DNA of 64,000 nucleotides from Leucobacter sp. G161 (lineage in GTDB: Bacteria; Actinomycetota; Actinomycetes; Actinomycetales; Microbacteriaceae): the NCBI RefSeq assembly GCF_001482305.1, contig NZ_LOHP01000021.1:1-64000 (forward strand), given 5' to 3'. A program made the translations under genes and the position numbers. Position 1 is the stretch's first letter. Each line of letters opens with the position of its first letter. A model generated the notes under the pieces. It worked only from the letters and a program-made list of their open reading frames with translations. It was not told where the DNA came from and did no database searches. Shown here in pieces: positions 1-8,310 of this stretch.

Positions 1-53
1 AACGAGGAGGCATAGGTTCATCCTTCCAGGCCAGCAGAAACTAGCCATGTTGA

Positions 54-770
54 ATGTCACCTAAACGTGCATCAGACCCGGGTGAGTTCGCGAGAACCCT
101 CACTGCGACCTGCGTATACACGGGATGGACCCACCTGGAAGTCCTCCGCAATAACGCGCGTGTACACATGATTGCCGCGCTCGATCGTCTCGAAAGAGCA
201 TTGCCGTTTGATGTTGCCGGACTCGATTGCGACAACGGCTCCGAGTTCATCAACGACCAAGTCGTGGCGTGGGCTGGTGAACGGCAGGTGTTCTTCACGA
301 GGTCCCGGCCCTACAAGAAGAATGATCAAGCGGTCGTCGAGTCCAAAAACAATCACATCGTGCGCAAGTATGGCTTCTACTACCGCTACGACACAGCCGC
401 CGAGCGAGACGTCCTCACGAAGCTCTGGCAGGTGGTGGTGTGGAAGATGAACTTCTTCACACCCACGAAGAAGCCAGTCGGGTGGAGTGTGGATGGGCAG
501 GGGCGTCGGCGGCGTGTGTATGACGATCCGAGGACTCCGTTTCAGCGGCTGCTCGATTCAGGGGTGCTCTCCAAAGCTCAAGAACGTGCGTTGCGCACAC
601 AGTATGCGAAGCTCAACCCTGTTGAACTGACGCGTGACATTGTCAGGTATCAGGGCATGCTCGTCACCAAAGCCAGGTGGAAGACCGAAGCCCTCACGGC
701 CGAGGTAGAAGACGCGAAGAAGCAGAGGCGGAAGCGGCAGACCGGCGGCGTGAAGATTCGTTCTGCCTGA
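54..770 (+). pseudogene. 5'-truncated DDE transposase (integrase core) remnant
   Basis: The 238-residue frame aligns with the C-terminal half of the transposase at 939-2201. It keeps the second Asp (motif GLDCDNGSEF), the Glu (VVESKN), and the RTPFQRLLDSGVL and NPVELTRDI blocks. It lacks the N-terminal DNA-binding part and the first Asp of the DDE triad. A TGA stop lies directly before the ATG at 54, so it is not simply cut by the window edge. Without the first catalytic Asp it cannot be an active transposase. Similarity to the neighbour is clear but diverged, so this is an older, different member of the same IS family and not a recent duplicate. Confidence 0.75.
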
Positions 771-850
771 GCCGGGACTACGCGATCAAACTATGTGAGG
801 CACAAGTTGGGTTACGCGATCATCTTGACAGGAGGCACTACGCTCCTCGA
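60..850 (+). mobile_element. Truncated insertion sequence, copy 1 (right part)
   Basis: This is the right-hand part of an insertion sequence related to the element that follows. It holds the C-terminal half of a DDE transposase and a right end that aligns with the right end of copy 2: two TACGCGATCA repeats (779-788 and 813-822) followed by a CATCTTGACA-containing tail ending in ACGCTCC near 847. The left half, including the first catalytic Asp, is absent. The left border is not certain; protein similarity to copy 2 starts near base 87. Confidence 0.6.
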
Positions 851-866
851 CGAGACTCATCTAAAG

Positions 867-913
867 TGCTCGCGAAATGGGGTGCCTGCCTCATTTGAGA
901 AATGCTCGCGAAA
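867..913. repeat. Left-end paired repeats of IS copy 2
   Basis: TGCTCGCGAAA occurs at 867-877 and again at 903-913. The same pair, inverted and with the same 36-bp period, is found at 2149-2195. Confidence 0.7.
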
Positions 914-938
914 CGCTAGCCACCCATCGAGCTTTCGG

Positions 939-2201
939 GTGTGCTGGTGGAATGGGTGCATTGTCGATGTCGACCAAACCGAGATCACGAAGAAGTATGC
1001 GCGCGACTACGCGACCGCGACGAAGAAGACGCGCGGCCAGATGCTCGACGCACTCGTCACGACGACCGACTGGTCACGCGCGAACGCTCGCCGACAAGTC
1101 ACGGCCGCGGGGAAACGCCGTGGCCCCCAACGGCCCGCCAAACGAGCCCCGCGGCCCCGCACTTATGGGTACGACACCTTAAAGCTCCTCATCAGGGTGT
1201 GGCAACTCGCTGGACAGCCCTCGGGGAAGTATCTCGCCGCAACGATGGATATCTGGTTGCCGAAACTGATTGAACACGGCGAACTTGATACCACTCGCCT
1301 CACCGAGCACACCCACACGCAGCTGTTGGCTGTGTCAGGAGCGACCATTGATCGGCTCTTGAAACCCACCCGCGAGGGGATGCGTTTAGCCGGGATGTCG
1401 GGCACCAAAGCCGGGCCGCTCCTGCGCACCTCGATCACGGTCCGCCGGGCTGGAGACGAGCATGAACAGGTACCCGGGTTTTGTGAGATCGACCTCGTCC
1501 TGCACTGCGGGCCCACTCTCAAGGGCGAATTCTGTCGCACGCTGACAGTCACTGATGTGTATACGGGCTGGACTGAGAGCTTGGCCCTCAAGAACGGGGC
1601 CCACAGGTGGGTATTGGAGGCGATGCCCGTGATCGAGCAGCGGCTCCCGTTTCCCCTCACTGGGATCGATAGCGACAACGGGGGCGAGTTCATCAACGCA
1701 GCCCTCGTGGCATGGGCGGATGAACGCGACCTGTATTTCACCAGGTCCCGCCCGTACCATTCCAACGACAACGCCCACGTGGAGCAGAAAAACGGGGATG
1801 TGGTGCGCCGGCACGCGTTCCATTACCGTTACGACACGGCCACAGAGTTGCGGTTATTAAACGAGCTGTACGGGCTCGTTCGTATCCGTCTGAACATGTT
1901 TACCGCGACCACGAAGGCCATCGGGTACCGGAGTAATCAGAACGGGAAGAACGTGCGGGTGTATGACGTTCCTCGTACTCCGTTCCAGCGTGTCATCGAT
2001 TCTGGGGTACTCGCGGAGGAACAGGTTACGCAGCTACAAGCGCAATTCGATGCCGTCAATCCGGCTGATCTGACGCGGGGGATTGTCGCGATCCAGGCTC
2101 GACTGATTCAGCTTGCTGCGGCCAAGACCACGGCGTTGAGTGCCGGTGTTTCGCGAGCATTTCCGGGTGAGGCACGCGGTCACCTTTCGCGAGCATCTTG
2201 A
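939..2201 (+). CDS. DDE transposase with integrase core (IS copy 2)
   Basis: Catalyses transposition of the surrounding element. The N-terminal third is basic and fits a DNA-binding region (KKYARDYATATKKTRGQML). The integrase core follows, with a visible DDE triad: Asp in CEIDLVLH, Asp in GIDSDNGGEF and Glu in NAHVEQKNG. The C-terminal part has the RTPFQRVIDSGVL block also seen in copy 1. The start is uncertain: the open frame reaches back to 795, but that upstream stretch is the left-end repeat region, so the GTG at 939 is preferred. The protein (about 420 aa) seems intact and the element may be active. I could not assign a named IS family; an integrase-core family near IS481/IS3 is likely. 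Confidence 0.75.
   Translation: MCWWNGCIVDVDQTEITKKYARDYATATKKTRGQMLDALVTTTDWSRANARRQVTAAGKRRGPQRPAKRAPRPRTYGYDTLKLLIRVWQLAGQPSGKYLAATMDIWLPKLIEHGELDTTRLTEHTHTQLLAVSGATIDRLLKPTREGMRLAGMSGTKAGPLLRTSITVRRAGDEHEQVPGFCEIDLVLHCGPTLKGEFCRTLTVTDVYTGWTESLALKNGAHRWVLEAMPVIEQRLPFPLTGIDSDNGGEFINAALVAWADERDLYFTRSRPYHSNDNAHVEQKNGDVVRRHAFHYRYDTATELRLLNELYGLVRIRLNMFTATTKAIGYRSNQNGKNVRVYDVPRTPFQRVIDSGVLAEEQVTQLQAQFDAVNPADLTRGIVAIQARLIQLAAAKTTALSAGVSRAFPGEARGHLSRAS
2149..2195. repeat. Right-end paired repeats of IS copy 2
   Basis: TTTCGCGAGCA at 2149-2159 and 2185-2195 is the reverse complement of the left-end pair, with the same 36-bp spacing. The related pair TACGCGATCA in copy 1 (779-788, 813-822) has nearly the same spacing (34 bp). 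Confidence 0.7.
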
Positions 2202-2422
2202 CAAGAGGCACCACGCTCCGCACACGTACAGGTAGCTATAGGTGACACGAGCAGCTGCAGAGCTCGCAGCCGAGGTGCAGTCCACTCCTGCAGTCCAGGG
2301 TGCGGTAATCCTTGGGGGTTGCGTAGGCGCGGTCCAGCATGCGGCTCAGTATCTTTCTCACACCAGTTATTACCGCACGCGAAGATTACGGAAATGCAGC
2401 CGCCATAAGAAGCTTCGGGGCG

Positions 2423-2893
2423 CTAGCGTAACTCGTCGGCCGATTTACCCCGCGGCACGAACGCAGCGACACCCGCCCCAAGCCAGCCCCCGAGTGAGTT
2501 CGCGATCACGTCGGAGATGTCCGCGAACCGTTCGGGCAGCACTAATAGCTGCGTGAGTTCAATACCTATAGAGAGCACCAAGGGGAAAGCGAGCGCGAGC
2601 CACCACGATCGTTCTGCGACGAGCAACGCGAAGAAGAAGCCGAGCGGCAGAAACATGATGATGTTCGCCGTGAACTCGAGCTCGAGGTAGCCAAATGACT
2701 CGGGGATTCCGATGCGGTGCAGCATGTCGAGAAACGCCCAGACGGTGTCACTCCGCCCACGTTCGACGGGGGTGGGGTTGAGGGTGATGGCGAGCGCTGC
2801 GAGCAGCACGGCGCCCAACCCGACGGCGCCAACCCACTGCCGCGCCGACAGCCCCCGCCGTGCGGATCGACGATCTGACTGATGGCTGGTCAA
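2423..2893 (-). CDS. VanZ-like membrane protein
   Basis: A small integral membrane protein (about 156 aa) of the VanZ-like family. About four hydrophobic segments are visible, with the family blocks NIIMFLPLGFFFALL, a central IELTQLLV and DVIANSLGGWLGA. Family members occur near envelope genes and one confers low teicoplanin resistance; a specific role here is inference. I chose the TTG at 2893 because a perfect AGGAG lies 7 nt upstream (2905-2901); the frame could extend to 2953 but would then run further into the divergent LCP promoter region. It is divergent from the LCP gene and its 3' end faces the insertion sequences. Confidence 0.8.
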   Translation of the reverse strand: MTSHQSDRRSARRGLSARQWVGAVGLGAVLLAALAITLNPTPVERGRSDTVWAFLDMLHRIGIPESFGYLELEFTANIIMFLPLGFFFALLVAERSWWLALAFPLVLSIGIELTQLLVLPERFADISDVIANSLGGWLGAGVAAFVPRGKSADELR

Positions 2894-3079
2894 GGTGGGA
2901 CTCCTGGGGTTAACGAACAAAACAAAGGGAACCCGCAGCTTAGTGGGCCACACTATGTTGATCCTGCGTTTGATTGGCGATCCCTATGTGGCTCAAGTAC
3001 CCTGGAACTCGCCGAATCTGCGTTGCTCCTGTCTCATGCGCGAGCGATGTCGCGCCTGACCTACACCGAGGGAGCCCGC

Positions 3080-4147
3080 ATGGGTGAGAACCTAACCGAA
3101 TTCGAGAAGATGCTGTCTGAGGCCTCCGAGGAGTCCCAGAACACGCCACCGAAGAAGAGCCACGGCCTGCGCAACACCGTCATCGTGATCGTCGCCATTC
3201 TCGCGCTCGTCGGCGTTGGCGCAGGCATCGTCTACGCACTCGTGAACAGCGCGTACAGCGAGATCGAGCGCGTCGAGACCGTTGACCCCACGCTTGAGCG
3301 GCCGGCGGCCGTAGAGCCACCCCCGGGCAAGAAGGCCCCCATCAACGTGCTGCTCCTCGGCTCGGACTCTCGCGACACCACGGACGCGAACGCCACCGCA
3401 GAAGATCTCGGCGGCTTCCGCAGCGACGCCATCATGGTCGCGCAGGTCTCCCCCGACCGCAAGCACGTCACCGTGATGTCGGTCATGCGAGACAACTGGG
3501 TCGAGATCCAGGGCCACGGCGAGGCAAAGATCAACGCGGCGGTCGCGTTTGGCGGGATTCCCCTCGCGGTGAACACCGTTGAGAACTTCATCGACGCACG
3601 CATCGACCATGTCGCGCTCGTCGACTTCGACTCGTTCAAGGGTCTCACCGACGCCGTTGGCGGCGTCACGATTGACAACCCGATCGCCTTCACCTCGCAC
3701 CACGGCAGCTTTGCCTTCCCGCAGGGCAAGATCACGCTCACCGGCGAAGAGGCACTCGGCTTCGTTCGTGAGCGTTACGCCTTCGATGACGGCGACTACC
3801 AGCGCGCACGCAACCAGCAGATCTACCTCAAGGGCCTGCTCTCGCAGATGCTCAGCAAGGAAACGCTGACGAACCCTGGCAAGATCACGGGCACCTTCGA
3901 CGCGCTGAAGCCGTACCTCATCGTCGACAAGGAGCTCACCCTCCCCACCGCAGTCAGCCTCGGCCTTGACCTGCGTGAGATCCGCAAGGACGACATCACG
4001 TTCTTCACGAGCCCGACGCTCGGCACCGGAACCTCAGGTGACGGCCAGTCGATCGTGCTGCCTGACTGGACCGAAATCGAGGTGCTCCGTGCCGCGATGC
4101 GCGACGGCACCCTCGACCACTACGCGAGCACGCGGCAGGCGGGCTAA
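3080..4147 (+). CDS. LCP (LytR-CpsA-Psr) family cell-wall glycopolymer ligase
   Basis: Probably transfers lipid-linked wall glycopolymers to peptidoglycan on the outer membrane face. A 30-residue cytoplasmic N-terminus is followed by one membrane helix (about 31-56) and an extracellular LCP domain. Conserved blocks are LLLGSDSRD, RSDAIMVAQVSPD, SVMRDNWVEI, KINAAVAFGG and VDFDSFKGLTDAVGGV, then the FVRERYAF and RARNQQ block with the phosphate-binding arginines. The usual S(I/V)PRD motif reads SVMRD here. The start at 3080 is chosen because GAGGGAG precedes it and the longer frame (from 2882) adds a non-conserved leader. Single gene, followed by a strong hairpin. Confidence 0.88.
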   Translation: MGENLTEFEKMLSEASEESQNTPPKKSHGLRNTVIVIVAILALVGVGAGIVYALVNSAYSEIERVETVDPTLERPAAVEPPPGKKAPINVLLLGSDSRDTTDANATAEDLGGFRSDAIMVAQVSPDRKHVTVMSVMRDNWVEIQGHGEAKINAAVAFGGIPLAVNTVENFIDARIDHVALVDFDSFKGLTDAVGGVTIDNPIAFTSHHGSFAFPQGKITLTGEEALGFVRERYAFDDGDYQRARNQQIYLKGLLSQMLSKETLTNPGKITGTFDALKPYLIVDKELTLPTAVSLGLDLREIRKDDITFFTSPTLGTGTSGDGQSIVLPDWTEIEVLRAAMRDGTLDHYASTRQAG

Positions 4148-4181
4148 CGCCCTCGGCAGCGTGACGCTTCCGTAGCGTGAC

Positions 4182-4230
4182 AGGGCCCCGTTCACCTCGG
4201 CGATTACAGAGGTGAACGGGGCCCTTGCTT
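4182..4230 (+). terminator. Terminator after the LCP gene
   Basis: A perfect 17-bp stem (AGGGCCCCGTTCACCTC at 4182-4198 with its complement at 4209-4225), 10-nt loop, then a T-containing tail. It lies between convergent genes and may serve both. Confidence 0.85.
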
Positions 4231-4272
4231 TGGGGCAGCCACGATAGCTAACGCGGAACTGCCGTTCGAGCT

Positions 4273-5913
4273 TCAGCTTGCGTCACACCGGTGCACGATC
4301 GTGCCGTCGACCACTGTAAGCAGCACAGAGAGAGCGGGCAGCGAGTCTGTGGGCGCCGTCACCGGGTCGCCGTCGAACAGCGTCACGTCTCCGACGGCGC
4401 CGACTGATAGGTGCCCACGATCGGTGTACCCGCGGGCCAGCGCCGGCCAGAGCGTGTATGCCAGGAGGGCTTCCTCTCCGGTGAGTCGCTCCTCTGGCTC
4501 GAACACGGCCGACTCGTCCGATCCCGGTTCTTGCCGGCCCCGGGCCCAGGCCATTCCGACGAGCGGGTTATAGTCGGCAACGGGCCAGTCAGACCCGAGC
4601 GTCAACCTCCCTCCCGAGTCGATAACGCCTCTGGCCCTGTATCCGGTCGATCGCCGATCAACGCCAAGCCGTTGGGACCAGTTGTCAGTGAAGTCAGGCT
4701 TCCGCCACTGCATGTGCAGGGGCTGCATCGATGCTGTGACGCCCGAACTGCCGACTTTCGCCACGTCAGCATCGCTCATGACCTCCAGATGCTCGATCGA
4801 ATGCGCGGGGAGTGACGCTGCCCGCGGCGGGAGATCCGCATATGCATCGATTACGTCGTTCACCGCGCGGTCACCCACCGCGTGGGTTGCGATGAGCATC
4901 CCTGCGTCGTGGTACCGCCGGATCACCCGCAGGTATTCTGGCCACTCAGGCCAGGCGGCGCGGGTTCCTTCGCCGTACGTGTCTCGCTCATGCAACAGGG
5001 CGGTGCCGGTATCGACAACACCGTCGGAGAAGAGCTTCACAGCGCCCCCTTCCCACAATCGCCCTCGCTCATGCCTGGTCGAGATGATGCGATCTTGGTC
5101 AGCATCCGTGAAGTGCACCCGGTGCCATTCGTGCACGACGACGCGTTGCGGCAACCGGTCTCTCGCCTCGAGCGCGCTGAGCAACTCGCGCGTGCGACTG
5201 CTGCCGTCCATGACCGCGCAACCGGTGAGACCCGCTGCCGCAAACCTGAGCAACACCGCCTCGAAGCGATCCAGCTCAGCTTCGAGATCGAGCACCGGAA
5301 TTGCCTCAGTCATGAAACTCAACACTGACATTTCGCAGAGCTCACCAGTAAAACGCCCGGTGCCGTCGACGACGGTCTCGCTGCCGTCGGGGTACCGGAT
5401 CGGTTCGACCACGCCGGCCGCAGCGAGAGCAGCGCCCGACACCAGCCCGGTATGTCCGTCATAGAAGCGCAGAAAGACGGGGCGGTCACCGGTCACATCT
5501 TCAAAGGCGCGTCGGTCGATGCCGTTCTCCTCGAACATCTCGTACTCAAGATTCCAGCCTTCAAGCCAGGTATCCGGGGCGAGGCTGTCCAGTGCCGCAC
5601 CGAGCCGGGTTCGGAGCTCAGCGATGGTGCCCACGCCACCGAGATCGATTCCGCGGGTCGACACCGCCCCTGAGTCTGGGTGGGCGTGCGAATCCCAGAG
5701 CCCTGGAGTGAGCGTTGCTCCGTTCGCCTGAATAACGGGAACCCACTGGCCGGCGGCCGCAAGTATCTCGTCGTCTGACCCGATCGCCGAGATGACCCCG
5801 TCCTGTATGAGGAGCGCCGTGGCTGGGGGCTCGTGAACATCGCTCGCCCCGGTGTTTCGGTGCATCCGTGCGCCGACAATTGCGACTGCTCTGCTTGAGT
5901 CTCGCGGTCCCAT
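4273..5913 (-). CDS. YtcJ-type metal-dependent amidohydrolase
   Basis: A 546-residue amidohydrolase-superfamily enzyme that probably hydrolyses an amide or related C-N bond. Metal-site motifs are visible: the HxH in DSHAHPD near residue 78, KLFSDGVVDTG (replacing the carboxylated-lysine strand), ATHAVGDRAVND, SIEHLEV and the C-terminal GSDWPVADYNP. The gene is last in a four-gene minus-strand operon (amidase, nitrilase-like, APC permease, this enzyme), 44 bp after the permease. The start has GAGAGGA about 8 nt upstream. A second enzyme of the same type with its own TetR and APC permease lies at 39402-41018. The substrate is unknown. Confidence 0.85.
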   Translation of the reverse strand: MGPRDSSRAVAIVGARMHRNTGASDVHEPPATALLIQDGVISAIGSDDEILAAAGQWVPVIQANGATLTPGLWDSHAHPDSGAVSTRGIDLGGVGTIAELRTRLGAALDSLAPDTWLEGWNLEYEMFEENGIDRRAFEDVTGDRPVFLRFYDGHTGLVSGAALAAAGVVEPIRYPDGSETVVDGTGRFTGELCEMSVLSFMTEAIPVLDLEAELDRFEAVLLRFAAAGLTGCAVMDGSSRTRELLSALEARDRLPQRVVVHEWHRVHFTDADQDRIISTRHERGRLWEGGAVKLFSDGVVDTGTALLHERDTYGEGTRAAWPEWPEYLRVIRRYHDAGMLIATHAVGDRAVNDVIDAYADLPPRAASLPAHSIEHLEVMSDADVAKVGSSGVTASMQPLHMQWRKPDFTDNWSQRLGVDRRSTGYRARGVIDSGGRLTLGSDWPVADYNPLVGMAWARGRQEPGSDESAVFEPEERLTGEEALLAYTLWPALARGYTDRGHLSVGAVGDVTLFDGDPVTAPTDSLPALSVLLTVVDGTIVHRCDAS

Positions 5914-5957
5914 GTCCCTGTCCTCTCTGTGGTGGTGGTAATGATGTGTGGTGCGAG

Positions 5958-7352
5958 CTACTCTTCGCCGATCACGGGTGCTACTTCAGTGCGGGTGCTC
6001 ACCTGCGCTCCCGCATCTCCCCGTTCAGCACTATCGATGTCCAGTCCAGGTGCTGGCCGACGGAAGCCTTTGGTGAGAAACGCAAGGTAGATCACTCCAG
6101 CCGCAAGCCAGAGACCGCCGACCATCAGAGCAAGCGGCCCGAGGCTGAAGAGCAGAAAGAGATCCACTGCCGCGCCTAGAAAGGGAATCAGCAAGTACCC
6201 AAAGAAGTGACGTCGCAGCGGCATCTTGTGGCGATTCTTGAACCAGAGCACAAACACACAGACATTGGCAACGGTGAACGCAAGGAAGGCGCCGAAGTTG
6301 ATGAGCGACGTCGCGTCACCGACGGTCAGGAACTGACCGATCAGACCGATCGCAGCGATGAGCAAGAGGTTGAATGTCGGAGTGCGGAACCGGTCGTGGA
6401 GGAAGGCGAATGCGCGCCGCGGGAAGACCCCGTCGCGACCCATCACGAAGAGCAGCCGGCTACCACTTGCCTGAACGGCGACACAGGAGGCGATTCCACC
6501 GATAAGGATGGTGGAGTTCACCAGGCCTGCGAACACCGGCCCACCAATGAGGTTGAGCACTTCAAAACCCGCGGTGTCGGTGTTGGCAAACTCTGTACCT
6601 GGGTGCGACCACTGCATCACGAACGAGGTGAGCACAAAGATGATGCCACCGCTGAGCACGACGTACACAATGCCGCGGGGCACGTTGCGCTGAGGGTCTT
6701 TCACTTCTTCGCTGAGCGTACTTACGGCATCAAAACCGAGGAAGGAGTAAGCGGCGACGGCAGCGCCTGCGGCGATTGCCGAGATAGACGCTCCTGCGGG
6801 CCAAATAGCCACACTCACCTCGTTCGTGGTGCCAGACGCGAACGCGATGCCAAACCCGATGAGCGCCAGCACTCCAACCAGCGTGAGTAACAACAGCAGC
6901 CGATTAAACCGATCCGCGAACTTCAGACCTACAGTGTTGACGATCGTGCAGAAGGCGATGAGGATAAGGCCCCATGCCCAGGACGGTAGAAAGGGAAACT
7001 GGGCCGAGAAGTACAGCGCAGTGATCAGCCAGGCGACCATGGGTAGGAACATGTAGTCGAGCAGGATCACCCACCCTGAGAGAAACCCTAATTTGCTGCC
7101 GAGTGTACGCCGCGCATAGGTGTAGATGGAGCCCGCTGCGGGAAAAGCTTTGGCGAGTTTTCCGTAGCTCATGGCGGTGAGTACCATCGCCAGCGTTGCA
7201 AAGACGTAGGCGAGCGCCGATGCGCCGTGGGAGAGTGTCGCGATCACACCGAACGTTGCGATCACCACAGCCGGGGCCATATATGAGAGCCCAAAGACTA
7301 CGAGGCCCGTGAGCCCCAATTGAGGGATAAGTTTCTTGACCTGTTTTGACAT
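5958..7352 (-). CDS. APC family amino acid/amine permease
   Basis: A 464-residue, roughly 12-helix secondary transporter of the amino acid-polyamine-organocation family. Visible family features are LTGLVVFGLSYMAPAVV in helix 1, the GSIYTYARRTLG region and GFDAVSTLSEEVKDPQRNVP between helices 6 and 7. The start at 7352 (MSKQVKKL) is preferred over 7418 because AAAGGAG lies 9 nt upstream. It sits between the nitrilase-like gene and the amidohydrolase, which suggests that it imports the compound these enzymes break down. It resembles the permease at 41059-42498, including the DAVSTLSEE motif. Confidence 0.88.
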   Translation of the reverse strand: MSKQVKKLIPQLGLTGLVVFGLSYMAPAVVIATFGVIATLSHGASALAYVFATLAMVLTAMSYGKLAKAFPAAGSIYTYARRTLGSKLGFLSGWVILLDYMFLPMVAWLITALYFSAQFPFLPSWAWGLILIAFCTIVNTVGLKFADRFNRLLLLLTLVGVLALIGFGIAFASGTTNEVSVAIWPAGASISAIAAGAAVAAYSFLGFDAVSTLSEEVKDPQRNVPRGIVYVVLSGGIIFVLTSFVMQWSHPGTEFANTDTAGFEVLNLIGGPVFAGLVNSTILIGGIASCVAVQASGSRLLFVMGRDGVFPRRAFAFLHDRFRTPTFNLLLIAAIGLIGQFLTVGDATSLINFGAFLAFTVANVCVFVLWFKNRHKMPLRRHFFGYLLIPFLGAAVDLFLLFSLGPLALMVGGLWLAAGVIYLAFLTKGFRRPAPGLDIDSAERGDAGAQVSTRTEVAPVIGEE

Positions 7353-7398
7353 GTTTGATCGCTCCTTTGAGATCGATGTAAGAGTGGGGTGGAGCTCG

Positions 7399-8310
7399 TT
7401 AGGCGGGATCTTCTGCAACCGAGCCCGCGGAGATGGCAGCCGATTTCCAGGTCGCCGGGGTGATTCTGCCTCCGTAAATCGGAAGCTCGATCGGATCGCC
7501 AGCGTCTGGAACCTCGAACTGGTTCCAGACTCGGTTCAGGCCCGCAGTACCGTGCGCCCGAACCTCATCGACGGTGCTGAGGCGAAGGACATCGGTCACC
7601 ACGCAGGGCTCTGCCCCGACAGCATGGCTGCGAACGCGGCCTTCCGGATCGACGATGAGGCTCTGACCCACCCCCGAGGGAGTTGCCGCGTTCACGCTTG
7701 CGATGAAGACCTGGTTCACGATCGCGTTTGCGCGGGCGAGCACTAGTTCCTGCTCGCGATCTATTGTCGGAGTGAGGACGACGTTAACAATCACGTCACA
7801 CCCATCCCATGCGAGCTGCCGGTGTATCTCGGGGAACCAGGCGTCGTAGCAAATGGTGAGTCCAATCTTGCCAACACCCGGCATGTCGAACGACGCGATT
7901 GTGTTGCCCGCTCGCGAAGGCTCGTATGGCCGCCACGGGAAGATCTTGCGATAGCTCGCCACGAGCTCGCCGTCAGGGGAATACACGGGCATGGTGTTGT
8001 AGATCGCCCCTCCATCGGCTTCAGCCACGCTGCCCGGGATCAACCAGATACCGTTCGAGCGCGCGATGTCACGGAGTTTCGCGGACCGGGCCCCATCGAT
8101 GGGCTCAAGCTCCCCGAAACGGGGGCCGCCCTCCGCGAATCCGTCGCCCGGGTTGGTGAGGTGCAGTTCCGGGAAAACAATGAGCCGCGTTGCAGGCGAC
8201 GAGGTGAGCACGTCGGTCACCTGCTTCTCGAGGTCTTCCAGCGAAGGAGACGACCGCACTTGCATGAGTGCGATCGCCAGCGACCTCGACACCATTACAG
8301 GCTTGGCCAC
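7399..8310 (-). CDS. Carbon-nitrogen hydrolase (nitrilase superfamily)
   Basis: A probable omega-amidase, amidase or carbamoylase type enzyme. The catalytic triad can be read: Glu in IVFPELHLTNPG, Lys in YRKIFPWRPYEPS and Cys in GLTICYDAWFPE. The length, about 303 aa, is normal for the superfamily. The GTG at 8310 is chosen because GGGAGG lies 6 nt upstream; an ATG at 8295 forms a TAATG overlap with the amidase stop and is an alternative. Either way it is translationally linked to the amidase upstream. With the amidase it could remove two successive amide groups from one substrate; that pairing is inference. Confidence 0.85.
   Translation of the reverse strand: MAKPVMVSRSLAIALMQVRSSPSLEDLEKQVTDVLTSSPATRLIVFPELHLTNPGDGFAEGGPRFGELEPIDGARSAKLRDIARSNGIWLIPGSVAEADGGAIYNTMPVYSPDGELVASYRKIFPWRPYEPSRAGNTIASFDMPGVGKIGLTICYDAWFPEIHRQLAWDGCDVIVNVVLTPTIDREQELVLARANAIVNQVFIASVNAATPSGVGQSLIVDPEGRVRSHAVGAEPCVVTDVLRLSTVDEVRAHGTAGLNRVWNQFEVPDAGDPIELPIYGGRITPATWKSAAISAGSVAEDPA

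Larger units (their letters stand above)
861..2219 (+). mobile_element. Insertion sequence, copy 2 (apparently complete)
   Basis: One transposase gene is flanked by inverted repeats. Each end has two copies of TGCTCGCGAAA, 36 bp apart: 867-877 and 903-913 on the left, and the reverse complement at 2149-2159 and 2185-2195 on the right. The right end shares a tail (CATCTTGACA through ACGCTCC, about 2195-2219) with copy 1. The exact outer borders and any target duplication could not be fixed by eye. The paired repeats look like transposase binding sites. Confidence 0.65.

Noticed and set aside
2242-2556. A 104-codon plus-strand frame between the insertion sequence and the VanZ-like gene
   Set aside because: It overlaps the VanZ-like gene in antisense, has no motif and a composition typical of non-coding high-GC DNA.
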